Source: Ascidia mentula (taxonomy: Eukaryota > Chordata > Ascidiacea > Phlebobranchia > Ascidiidae). From it: a stretch of DNA of 64,000 nt. The stretch lies in assembly GCA_947561715.1 (NCBI GenBank), contig OX387201.1, forward strand, positions 13,096,001 to 13,160,000, in the 5' to 3' direction. A program made the position numbers and the translations under genes. The notes beneath the pieces are model-generated. The model had not been told where the DNA came from, searched no databases, and worked only from the letters and a program-made list of their open reading frames with translations. Shown one piece after another: positions 13,401 through 24,000 of the stretch (position 1 is its first letter; each line of letters opens with the position of its first letter).

Positions 13401-14802
13401 TAGAAGGAAATAAGCTTTCTTCTCACCTTTATTTGGCTGCCGAAAATTCCCTTGTTGCTGTTATCGAGGGTTATAAGTCTGACAATCGTTCACGTAAACG
13501 TCGGTCAAACGCAAACCAGCTCCCCGGTAATGTTAGCTTCAATAGCGCCCTGCCTTCGCCAAAATCAGTTTGCAAGATAATTCCCAAAACCAACAGTGGG
13601 AAAATAACCACCATCAAGCCGACGTGTACCTTCTATGAAAAGAAAACACGCCAGTATTCTGACGAAGGATGCACCACACAATTTGATAACGGAACAAATA
13701 ATATTAGTTGCAATTGCAATCACTTGACAGTTTTTGCTGTTCTGTTTGCAGTTGACTCTATCAGTATACCTACGGAAGTAAAGGTAAGATTTTAGCACTT
13801 TTTTGGCACGTTTTACTCGAATTCCTATCTACGGTGTTCTGTCGTACTTTCAGATTATCACCTACTTGACAGAAAGTATATCGATCATCTTTCTGGTGGC
13901 GACCTTGTTTATTCTGCGCCGGTTCATTAGAACAAATGACAGAATCAAGATCCAACTAAATTTAACGGTGGCATTGCTGCTGCTCCACATTGTCAACGTC
14001 TTGCACGACTTGGTTGTCCTGCATGAGGTTTCCTGTGTTCTTTTCACAGTGCTCAACCATTACTTTTTGCTATCTACAGGTATTTTACCCGTGTTGTAAA
14101 GACTACCTAAAGATTAAAACATGATTCTGTTTTACAGGCATGTGGTTTTTCGTGGAAGGATTTCGTCTTTTTTTGGCAACCTTTTATCCGTATAAGTTTC
14201 ATGCTCAAAATCCATCAAAACGTTTTATGATTTCCATAACTTTTGGATGGTTTATTCCTGCTATTTTTGTTGGAATAGCTGCAACAATTGGATTTTCTCT
14301 GGGCATCTACATGAAACCACAACCACTTTACCTTTGGTGTCACGAGTTTCAAGAGGTTCCTAAGTACGATAGATGCTGGTTGGCCCCGGGAACTTTTGTA
14401 TTCTATGTGATGATGTTGGTCCCACTTGCCATTGTTCTTTTCACAAACTTGATCATTATGATCAAGACCGCACACGTGTCTTACAAATCTAGAAATATGG
14501 AGATTGGAAACAACAACTCCTTTGTAACAAACGCAAGGAATACTTTAAGGACGATTTTGCTGTTGTTTATAATGCTCGGTGGAACCTGGACCTTGGCATT
14601 TTTTACTGGTTAGATAGTTAGTAGTAAAATATACCTAAATTACTTGGTAACATTCAACTTTACTTCAGGAACGGGAGATAGGACTTCCAACGAGGCTTTC
14701 ATGTACGCACACAGTTTAGTTAACGGACTGCAAGGAGTGTTTGTCTTCTTGCTATTCTGCGTCGTCAGCACCGAAATCAGAAAACGCGCCTTTTCGAAAT
14801 AA
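4440..14802 (+). CDS. Giant adhesion-type GPCR with mucin-like repeat stalk, GPS and 7TM
   Basis: Exons inferred: 4440-4521 (signal peptide, MKMPTTVSIHGLYLFTFLYT), about 5576-5751 (Cys-rich, TCPCMCH and later Cys), 6071-13783 (giant exon), 13854-14079, 14138-14608 and 14669-14802 (stop taa). Phases agree at every junction; only the 5' edge of exon 2 is weak. The protein is about 2,900 residues. Order: signal peptide, short Cys-rich segment, Ser/Thr-rich region with N-glycosylation sequons, two blocks of 18-residue repeats, a GAIN-like region, the basic site RSRKRRS, and a GPS with the signature CNCNHLTVFAV. TM1-TM3 come from exon 4, TM3-TM6 from exon 5 and TM7 from exon 6, ending in a very short tail (RKRAFSK). 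By family knowledge the GPS self-cleaves between Leu and Thr and leaves a tethered agonist. Ligand and G protein are unknown. AATAAA follows at 14828. Confidence 0.88.
7937..8816 (+). repeat. 54-bp tandem repeat, block A1 (about 16 units)
   Basis: Sixteen clear head-to-tail copies of a 54-bp unit plus a decayed seventeenth, in frame inside the giant GPCR exon. Unit consensus in protein is GSSQQATTNVASTENVAE. Variation is mostly single substitutions (S/F/P at the twelfth position, G/S at the first). Some neighbouring copies are identical, and a two-unit combination containing ESVAD followed by GSFQQ recurs, which suggests recent unequal exchange or gene conversion. The Ser/Thr content suggests a heavily O-glycosylated, extended stalk (inference). 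Confidence 0.95.
8940..10045 (+). repeat. Two related non-repeat spacer modules between the 54-bp blocks
   Basis: Two segments of the GPCR stalk, about 8940-9300 and 9690-10060, share layout and motifs. Each has SLSLSI followed by a Lys-rich strand (KKRKKVLIKVSM in one, KRKKEVKVTIQISVSC in the other), then a Ser/Asn linker ending in a repeat-like unit. The preceding segment at 7700-7945 has a similar Lys-rich strand and shares DVTTKHLPPFG with 9382-9420 (DVTTKHFPPFG). The region looks built from old, diverged duplications of a module that includes a small beta-type domain plus linker. No named domain was recognised. Confidence 0.6.
10046..10370 (+). repeat. 54-bp tandem repeat, block A2 (about 6 units)
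   Basis: A second, shorter run of A-type units, with alternating GSSQQATTNVAPTENVAK and SSSKQAATNVASTENVAE variants. Its last unit changes without a break into the B-type sequence (NVAS followed by TKGVLE), keeping the 18-residue register. That hybrid unit shows A and B types share one ancestral 54-bp period. Confidence 0.92.
10371..13075 (+). repeat. 54-bp tandem repeat, block B (about 50 units)
   Basis: About fifty in-frame copies of a 54-bp unit, protein consensus ATTQSATTNVPSTKGVLE. Groups of several units recur as blocks, for example a multi-unit run near 10740-11250 that reappears near 11760-12230. This implies higher-order duplication on top of the 54-bp period. The array keeps all three frames largely free of stops, so a long open frame at 10749-12455 in another frame is a by-product. 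Copy number is probably polymorphic and easily miscounted in assemblies. Confidence 0.95.
13487..13507 (+). other. Furin-type basic cleavage site in the GPCR ectodomain
   Basis: Codons for RSRKRRS, fitting the proprotein convertase consensus R-X-K/R-R. It lies about 75 residues before the GPS. Cleavage is a prediction from the motif only. Confidence 0.5.
13555..13762 (+). other. GPS motif of the adhesion GPCR
   Basis: Four Cys residues in GPS spacing, and the terminal signature CNCNHLTVFAV. The predicted autoproteolysis point, between Leu and Thr of HLT, falls between bases 13726 and 13727. All residues known to matter for GPS cleavage (His, Leu, Thr, and Cys pairs) are present. Confidence 0.92.
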
Positions 14803-14827
14803 AAGCACACAAACAACACAGTAACTC

Positions 14828-14833
14828 AATAAA
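14828..14833 (+). other. Polyadenylation signal of the adhesion GPCR gene
   Basis: AATAAA 26 bases after the stop codon at 14800-14802. Confidence 0.6.
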
Positions 14834-15484
14834 ACCCCTTGAAGCTACGCCATGCCTTCCAAAAAGATGCCGAAGGACAATGTATAATTGAATTTCAGTA
14901 ACATGTTAAAACGTTTAAATTGATTTCCATCCATCCATACAAACCCCACTCTTCCAATTTGCATTTTTTTATGTAATGCTATAAATGTTGCATTTTGCGT
15001 AAAGTGTTAATCCTAAAACGTGGGTTTATTTCTAAAAGCGATTTCAGTTGTAAAGTGTTTTGCTTTTTCTACACATTTTCTTAGTATCCTAAGTATTTCT
15101 ATTTCATGTACATTTGCAAAATGTCAGCTTCAGTCTATGTTATTTTCAATCGTACCCCATTCTCCCCACGTATTTAGTGGAGGCATACCTGTAAAATGTT
15201 TGTAGTAAACTTGGATATATTTGATTCATACACGCATTGCGACTATGATATTGCCAGACGTAAGGGCACCACTCGTCAAAACGATTACAATCTAAAGCAT
15301 ATAAGATGCCAGACAACATGATGATGTGTCCTTAAATTTATTTTCATTACTCGTCCTTTCAAACACAAGAGCTTTTATAATGGTTTACTTGCGTTGCAAC
15401 TATCACTCGAGAAGTATCGAGGTCTGTCGCGCACACATTCAATCACAGAAGTTTAGGAAGCGTTCGTTCTGAAGCGAGGGTGAT
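14834..15484. other. Intergenic, no gene recognised
   Basis: AT-rich spacer between the adhesion GPCR and the small secreted-protein gene. Nothing beyond short chance open frames was seen. It presumably holds the promoter of the gene starting at 15485. Confidence 0.45.
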
Positions 15485-16619
15485 ATGATATGTCTATGCA
15501 ACAAGCAGACGTTTGCGACCGTTTTATTTTGCTGGTATTTTACTTGCGCGGCGTCAAGATGGCAGTGTTTGCCAAATCGTTCCAATGCCAATCGTCATTT
15601 TATGCGAGACTCGTTATTTCTGCACAGAAATTATGTAAGAAATCACGTAAGTCATTCCTGCTAGGATCAGATACCGAGCACAAACCACTGAATGTATTGA
15701 TAATAATTTGTTTGTTTAGAAAAGCCCTGCCAAAATCAACCAGGGTCATTTGGAACTAAGGTTGCCGGTAAGCAGCATATTCAAGTGTCAAATTTTCTTT
15801 CACTTTCAATCTTTATCCAGCTCTAACAAATTTATAAAACATGTTTAGCTGTCTTCAAGTATTGCGACCGAATCAATGGAATATATTGGAGCAGAAATGT
15901 TTATAACGGGTGAGAAAAACTATCGGTAAATTTGTTTCGTCCGATTTACGTAAAATTATCGTTTGTGCTCCGTATCCAATTCGGTAGTGCTTTAATTAAA
16001 GCAAAAATATCCTACCTGATCTGAGACCTCTGTAAGCTAAATTATTTCTGCAGCTAACGACATTATTGTGGGTTTGGAAACTTTTTATAATTCTTCTTCT
16101 GTCAAGTGGACGCAACAAAAGATTGTCGATGATAAGCTATCTTCTTCAAAACAATTTGTGATATCCGTATCTCAACATTTATCACAGGTCGGTGAATGTT
16201 CCACCTGATGCAAGAAATGTTTGCAAAAGTACTTGTTTTAACTTCCACGACAACAAAATTTCGAGTTAAAGTTTCCATTTTGCGTTTCGTCTACTTGATC
16301 TACGTAAAAATCGGAACAATTACACAAATTTCTCCTAACTGCTTGCGGCAAAATTAAGTTCGTTTAAAATTCCTGATCGGGAAAGGATGTTGGACACCTG
16401 GCGTTAGTGTTTATAATATAACCTTGTGTTTTGCAGCAATGTAACAATTACTCCAGAAGAGAAGCTGGCAAGATGACAACCATTGTTTGTTTTGAAGATG
16501 CAACTACATTTCTGACTATAACCGCAAGACTGTTGCTTATGAACCATGAGCGGTTAAAAATTTACGCAATGCAAGCTTTTAACAGACTTTATCGTAGTCA
16601 AAAAAGGCGTTGTTTGTAA
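15485..16619 (+). CDS. Small secreted protein, 195 aa, five exons, family unknown
   Basis: Built from five GT-AG exons with matching phase: 15485-15646, 15720-15767, 15849-15909, 16054-16187 and 16437-16619 (stop taa). The single frame that passes all four junctions starts at an ATG giving MICLCNKQTFATVLFCWYF, then TCAAS, which reads as a signal peptide with a small-residue cleavage site. The mature part, about 170 residues, has few Cys (WQC, QCNNYS, TIVCFED, RRCL) and several probable amphipathic helices (TFLTITARLLLMNHERLKIY). It ends in a basic tail, RLYRSQKRRCL. AATAAA follows at 16663-16668. Size, signal peptide, helical character and four Cys would suit a cytokine-like or antimicrobial secreted factor, but I recognise no family and this is speculation. 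Exon 1 also has a competing frame starting at 15493, which fails the phase test downstream. Confidence 0.55.
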
Positions 16620-16662
16620 ATCAAACATAAGTTTTGCGCCTGTCCGGTTTGTTGGTTTGCTC

Positions 16663-16668
16663 AATAAA
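16663..16668 (+). other. Polyadenylation signal of the small secreted-protein gene
   Basis: AATAAA 44 bases after the stop codon at 16617-16619. Confidence 0.5.
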
Positions 16669-17104
16669 GTTGAATTCAAAAATCGATTCCCTTTTATCAC
16701 AAATAATGTTTTCTCAGATATTTTGTACTGATGTGTACTGAAGGATACGTGCAAAAATACTGTTTGGACAATAGCAGTCGTTGCATTAGGTAAACACAGT
16801 GTGAACATCATAACCTTGCACGTTAATAATTGGTCTGATGCTTATACCTGTGCGCCAGCTGGTTTTGCTCATGTATGATGTGCATTGCAGGTGTTATGCA
16901 CGACAGCAATGAATACCTAGCTAACATTAATGTGACTTCAAGCCTAAGCAAATAGTGTGAATGCATTGTCGTTGATACGTGTAGTCTGTTGGGTCGTTTA
17001 TTTGTGGTAAATTTTCTTTTTCTTCTCGTTCTGCGTTTTATATAGGTGATATTGTAAAAAAACGTATTTGCAATGCATTACCAACGTTCCTAGCGTCAAC
17101 TTCT
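16669..17104. other. Intergenic, no gene recognised
   Basis: Spacer upstream of the large GON/WSC/EGF receptor. No coding signal was seen. A possible 3' splice site (tttatatag) lies near 17037-17045, so a 5' UTR intron may end here. Confidence 0.45.
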
Positions 17105-18061
17105 ATGAGAGAAATGAAGTCGTTAATCGTGAGCTTGCTTTTTCTGGCCAACAACATTTTTGCTATACAAGTTTACGAATCATGTGAGGAACTAAAATAC
17201 AACACGCCTACTGAGTTGGTTGACTCATTAGTTGACGGATTCCAGTTCATTAAACTAAGAAATGGAATCGGGATTCAGGTTTACTGCAAAAACATGGCAC
17301 CACAGTCAAGCGGTTCGCCCACCCAGTATATACATTTGCAAAGTGGTAGAAGTGCAAATTATGCTGAAAAGTACAGATATGTGGGTAAGTGTTTCGATGA
17401 ATTTACATGACGTAACGCAACCAAGCATAATCCCACGAGCCAGTATACAAGGAAAAGTATAAAACGATTTGTAAAATGATGTGTTTTAAAATAAAGCGAT
17501 TCTAATTTTATGTTCAAGAACGTAAGTTATTTCTTTAAACAAAGAAACATGTTCATGACAATTAGGTTCGGACAAGGCCTGTACATTAGAAGAGGCCCCG
17601 GAAGAAGACTACGAAGGATATGGAAAATCCGAGTATGAAAAAGTAAAATTTGATCCAACAACGCGAACAATAACAACCGATGATTTCACGTTTGCAACGA
17701 CGGTGTATGGACAACCAGTAAAGTATGAAATTACACTAAACCGATATTGTCTTGTTTCACGTTGCAAGAATCAAACACATTCAAGCAATTTCTTCAATTG
17801 TTTTAACTCTACGCCAATTCGCTAAACCCATTTCTCAGTTAATAAGTTATCATGTCTCAAACCATGACAATTGCCTTTCTTACAGCTTTGCACATGCAGG
17901 AGATAAGCATTCGTTCTCGCCAGATTGTACGCCCATGGGCAAGTTTGCGATCGATTTAGAAGGGACCCCATGGAGAATCAACAAGGATATGGTTTGGAAT
18001 TGGCAAGGTAGCTTTGCGAACGGCGATAATACTCAGGGTCAAGCTAGAGTGAACAGCAACA
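17105..18061 (+). other. GON-like domain of the large receptor
   Basis: Exons 17105-17384, 17576-17722 and 17886-18061. Features of the ADAMTS9/20 GON domain are present: SCEELK near the start, GIQVYCKNM, then YIHLQSG with [22 protein letters not shown] with an SPDC, and [15 protein letters not shown] strong donor (a|gtaagt at 18062) ends the exon before the Cys-rich end (CGxCxxC type) normal for the domain. Reading through that donor would give CKECEVCWC, so an alternative form with complete Cys pairs is possible. Confidence 0.75.
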
Positions 18062-21000
18062 GTAAGTTATGCAAAGAATGTGAGGTTTGCTGGTGTGATT
18101 TAAATCTATATCGGTTGAAGCTAACTGGTACAACGCGTCGCGTATTAACAAGTGTTTGCAAGCAAACATACCCTTTAATGCGGCATTTATCTTGCACAGT
18201 CAGCGAAGCACGTCAATGCAACAGTTTACAAACAAAGATGCAGCCACAATACGTTTTATATAAAAACTGACGTAATAAAGATTCATTGAAACGTTTTGTT
18301 TAAAATATTTATAATTATCAAAAACCCAATCATTTGCTTTGCTGCGAAAAACAACAAAATGGTCAACAAAAAATACAATGCAAGGCATTCATACAACTAT
18401 ATTCACATATAGATTATTTGGGTTGTTACATCGATCAAGGGGAAAGAGATTTAGCAGAAATGGTTATTTCAAGCAGCAGTATGACTGGCGATGTGTGCAT
18501 TAAACATTGCTACGAAAATGGCTTCGAGTATGCTGGAACTCAAGTAAGTTAAGGTTAAAAAAATGTTGCGCTTTGTACTGCGCAGGTAAGTAAATGTTTA
18601 ATCTCATACTCCAACTAAACACAATAAGATGTCTGTGTAGAACTTCTAATAAACTAACATATGCAATGTAATACGCATATGGTATGGACCAACATATTTG
18701 TTTCCCCACTGTCGAGTGGTTTGATCTCAGTCCTGTCTGTTTGCATGAGGCAAATAAGGTCCTAGCCTAATGCAACCTTTGACCAACAATGATAGTTAAA
18801 TAAAATGCTTATTCATTTTTCATGCATGAACATTTCATTTTAAAATATTTTGGTGACATTTTTTCTTCACATTTTTTTACAATTATATTAAGTCATAGAG
18901 TGGTGATTAGCATCAATTTAAACTTTTTGGAGACTAAAAAACTGTTTACGCTCAGGTAAAATAATACTTTGATTGCAGTACGCCCAGGAGTGTTTTTGTG
19001 GCCATAAATATGGAAGCTTTGGGAAAACTGATGAAAGCGATTGTAATATGGCTTGTACGGGGAATTCCCAAGAAATGTGCGGGGGTGTTTGGCGGAATTC
19101 CGTGTATAGCACAGGTTGGAAACTACTAATCTCCACATGTATAACGTAATTGTCTGCAGCTTAAATGATTATTATAGTTCTTTTGCTTCTATACATCTTA
19201 ATTGTTTTCCAAATAAGTTTTTTCGTTTTGCAGCTCCCTCCCAAGGTTTGGTGGGCTATTGTGGGGGTTACCCAGGATCTTGTTACCCCAGTGCAAACAC
19301 TCAAACAGTCGTACAACTTAAACTTGACATGGAAAGCACGCATCCCTGCTTAACCCAAAACCCTTGTTACAACTCTGGTGTATGTGTGGCAACTAACGTT
19401 AACTCATTTCTGTGTTTATGCCACACTGGATACGTTGGAGCGTATTGCGAGGTGGTGGAAGGTTCGTTCATTAAAATGTGTAAACCCCTTAACCTTGGTA
19501 AAATGTTGCCCCTTTTTATTTATGGTGTTTAGTTAAATGCTTTTATGTGTTGTTAAATTATTTTTTTTTTTAGTTCGTGTGTTGTTTAGAGCCACAAATG
19601 TACGACAGTGCTGAAACAAGTACGGCTGATGATGCAACAGCATTTATTGCTTGTCCTGCCGGTTCAATGGCCGTAACATGTGAATGCGTCGGCAAGTATT
19701 GCGATGGAGCTTGGTTCGTCGGTGATGAATGTCGTGTAACTCACTCTGGAAAATCTGGAACAAGCAAGGTAGCTTACAAACTGTGTAAAAATAAAGTTTA
19801 CACTTACATATATTACCCCTACATGTTAGGTACAAATTAAACTTGCACATGTAAATTGTAGGCCAGAGTGACATGTTGGCAGTACGACCCAACGTATTTG
19901 TATCTAATCAATGTGGAAAGTACAGATATGCACAACCCAACCGCACAATGTCCACAAGATTCTATTATGACCGGTTGCGCTTCGCTTGATTTGTAAGTTG
20001 TTATACTCGCGTGGCATTTTATTTGTGCACAAAACATAAAAGGTTATTAACACGTACTTTTTTACTGGCGCTATATCGGCTGGATCTGTTGGAATCATGT
20101 ATGTAAAGTTGTATTAATTGTGTAATTTAACACTTGTCATATGCTTGCATGCAATTGTGCGAGAAGCTACAAAAAAAATTCAATTCATCACCCCCAAAAC
20201 TGTAAAAATTTTGTAAGTGATTAACCGGATGAAACATATTTTTGAATTTAGTTGGTACCAGCAAGTTACTTATGGGCATGGAACTGTGGACAATAGCACA
20301 ACACCAGAAACTTGCCGACAAGATTATTGTAAAACGACGCCAAACGGCTGCAAGGTGCAAGCAAGGTGTTTGAGTAAGTCATTTTTCTGTTATTTCTTGA
20401 GAAGAAATTATTTTCCTTTATTGCAAAGAAATAATATCCACAGAAAATCATCCGAAAAGTTTGTTCACTTTATCTTATACGTGACACATTTCGAGTTAAC
20501 AGTTTCACAATTTTAGCTACATGTTTTCAATTTTTGCAGTTGCGGATTGTGGTTGTAAGAACGGAGGTGTGTGCGTTCATATCTCTGGCCAGTGTAATTG
20601 TCAAGATGGTTACTATGGAAGCAAGTGCGAAAACTTTGACTACTGCGCTTTTTATGAAGACACGTAAGTAATCAATAAGTTTCCTTCGCATTTGACTACC
20701 TTCTTGTCGAACGTGGTAAAATAAAAAAAAACGATCTTTGGAATTGGGCAGAAATAATGAAGCCGCGTGTTTAAACGACGGTCAGTGCAGTGGAGTACCA
20801 AGTCACGTGGTTGCGACTGTGGGAGGAAGTGGTAACAACGAAAATTGCCAATTTCCATACACCTACCAAGATATGACGTATTCACAATGCGTGGCAACCA
20901 ATGAGGTTATAAAATTATAAAACCTGATGAGCAGAATAACTTTTTTTATGTCGTTTCAACAAAACGTATTTTTACAGGTTGGACCACCTTTTGCTTGTGG

Positions 21001-24000
21001 GGCTGTTTTGGACGGCCAAGACTCTTACATTGATTTGGGAAAGTGGAATCCTGGTCCTGTTTATTCGATGGAAGTGTGGGCAAGAGCTACAGCCATTCCT
21101 GACGGAAGACATGTAAAATAACATGTGCCATGCGCAAAATAAGCCCTTTAACGATAGATTAATGTAATCATATAAAAGTATTGTATGAAAAATGTATTAA
21201 TTGACATGTAAGTTTATATATCAGATAGCAATAAAGAGTTTTGCCTCATTCGTGTTTAAGGCTATTGCTGGTGGATTTGATACATGCCGTGACTGGGGCA
21301 TAGGAATGGAAGGTGGCTATTTTAAAGCCTTCTACAACCCTCCTGATTCGTGTACAAGTTCTATTAGACATTCCGAACCGGTTCAAACCAACAAGTGGTA
21401 TTACCTGGCGAAGACGTGTGACGGACAGACATCAAAATTCTACATCAATGGCAAATTGATTGGAAGTGCAACTGTAAGTATCTTTACATAAAATACTTTA
21501 CCATCTGCGGTATCGTTCACAGTTTTTAATTGAGGTTTATGGAATTCCACGGGCCTAGTGAGACTGTCCATATTATTATTTTTGTTAATCGTTGTACCGA
21601 CAGCTTGGCCCTAGGCAGCATTTTCATTTAATTAACGTACTACTTTGCACTTTCCTGCATTTGCAAATGTATACCTAAAAACGAAGGACTGCAGGAGCGT
21701 TTATCCAACGTGTTCCAGTACTTTTTACAAACTTTTGCTACAGGTCAAAAAAATGATGCCAGGCACTGCTAATGGATTTTACGTTGGAGGTGAAGCTTGT
21801 TGCGGAAATTACTTTCCTGGTGAAGTGAAAAGTCTTCGCGTGTGGAAAAGACCTTTGACTGAAACCGAAGTTAAGGATGGTTATGAGAATGAACATCTGG
21901 CCCACATACAATCAACGGTAAAATCGCCTTGCTTGATTCCGTTTTAATACAGGTTGATGAAATAAATGCCTGTTTGTAACAATAAAAACACCAAACACTT
22001 TTCCGTCATAAGAATTTGGTAAATATTTGATACTAATAACCGCAGTAATGACTACATAGCAAGCCATACGCTACATATACATTTAAATACATGCAGATTG
22101 AAATTCTTTCAATTAAAAACAGTATTAAGGCACCTTGCCGTCCACTGATTTTGTTTTGGAGTTATGTAAAAAGCGAAAGCAGAATATCAAGATGTGGCTG
22201 GAGATAAAATATCAACAATTTCGAGATAAATGCGAGAAAGTGTAAACGCACGCGTACATTTTAACGGGTTTCAATAACAAGTTAAAAAGCGATTGTTCTA
22301 CATATAAACCCTGAAACCATTGACAACTGAAATACATACTGTGATTTTAACGATGGTAGGAAAATGCTCTAAACAAAGGACTGGTTGGATATTGGGATTT
22401 TGGTGAAAGTAAACACCCTCCGTGCACCGGAAATGATCATATGGGTGCTGATTGGTTCCTTAACGACGGATCGGTAATAAGTGGAGTTCACTGCAATATA
22501 TCGCATCTGGTTATTCCTGATTACAGCACGGTGAGGGTTCAAGCCTGGGACGGATCGGAAAACAGCGGAAAAGTAGAAATTTATGCAAAGGTTTGTGAAA
22601 AGCGACTGGATAGCTTTTCTACACAAGCAATTTTATTTTCGGTCCGTTATTGAATATAAGATGAAAATACATTTCAAAAGAAAAAAAATGTTTTTTTATC
22701 ATGTCATTTATGGAATTCTTGTAAATGATGTCCAATGTAATGTTTACTGAAAAAACAGAACATCGACATTTACGGAACGCTCACCGCCACTGGGAAGGGT
22801 TACCGTGGTGGGGAAAGTCCCACAGCAACCCACTCGGCGGGAATGCAGGGTGAAACTTTTTCTGGAAATTACCCCACTTCAAACACAATCACTCATAACA
22901 TTGGTGGGGGCGGTGGGGGAGGGGGTGAAACGGATGGTTCAGTGGGTTACGGGAAACCTGGAGGGGGTGGGGGCTACGGAACGAGCGGGTTAGTAAGACT
23001 TTATATTTTTTACTTATATTTGAAGAAAATAACTTTTGATATCCATAATTTTCGAACATCGAATCCACTTGTTTGTTTTAAATGTTTGCGTACATTTTGC
23101 CAGTGGGACTTGTAAACTTCGACCCGGCAAAGATGTAACTCATTGTGGGGAAGGAGGACAAAGTTATGGAGACGACAAACTTTCTACTTTGCATCTGGGA
23201 TCTGGCGGAGGCAGTGGAGGAAACGATAATGCACTAAATGACAACCCAGTTGGAGGAAGGTAACTTGTACTGATCCATAGACATAATTTATGAGAATTCA
23301 CTATAAACACATGCAGACACAAACATTTGCAGAACGTTTACATATGATCTTCTATTTGGTGAAAAACTACAACTAAATTACAATTTTATTTTGCAGGGGT
23401 GGAAACGGTGGGGGAGCGATACGGTTGGATGCACTTGAACACATTGAAATAGTCGGCTACTTGGAAGTAAACGGAGATATAGGGCAGGGAGACGCAAGTA
23501 CAAGGTTTTCTCTTGTTTCCTGTTGTTTTAAGACAAAAATTGCGACATTTTTATCACATTTTTTTACCAAGTCCTCTGCAGCATTTTTTTTACACAATTC
23601 TAGTTGTGACGCTTGCCCAAGCGCATGTCAGGACCAAAACACATGCACTGGAGGTGGAACAACTACGTGCTATGATTTTTCTGGTGCGGGAGGCGGTGGT
23701 AGTGGTGGAAGTCTGTATTTACGCGGGCAAGTTGTGAACGTAGGTGTGTATTTCCGGCGGTTGAACAATAAGATTTTGTATTCGCCTGTTACGCTTTCAA
23801 CTTGTTTTTAGGCAGTTGATTGTGGAGTTTTGTCGCAACTTTAACAACAATATTTCAAATACTGGAATCTGTGTTTCTTTTTATTTGCTTTGACTAAATA
23901 ACATTTGCTGTTTAAGTAACTTAGCGCTCCATATTTTAATACAGTTGTTCTTGACCTTTTTTCTTGACGGACCTTTTTAATTCCGACATAGCAGTCGCGG

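Noticed and set aside
15493..15759. 89-residue open frame, initially read as exon 1 with KPCQNQPGSFGTK as an EGF-like start
   Set aside because: It fails the splice-phase test at exon 4, where it meets an immediate stop. The frame starting at 15485 passes all four junctions and gives a better signal peptide.
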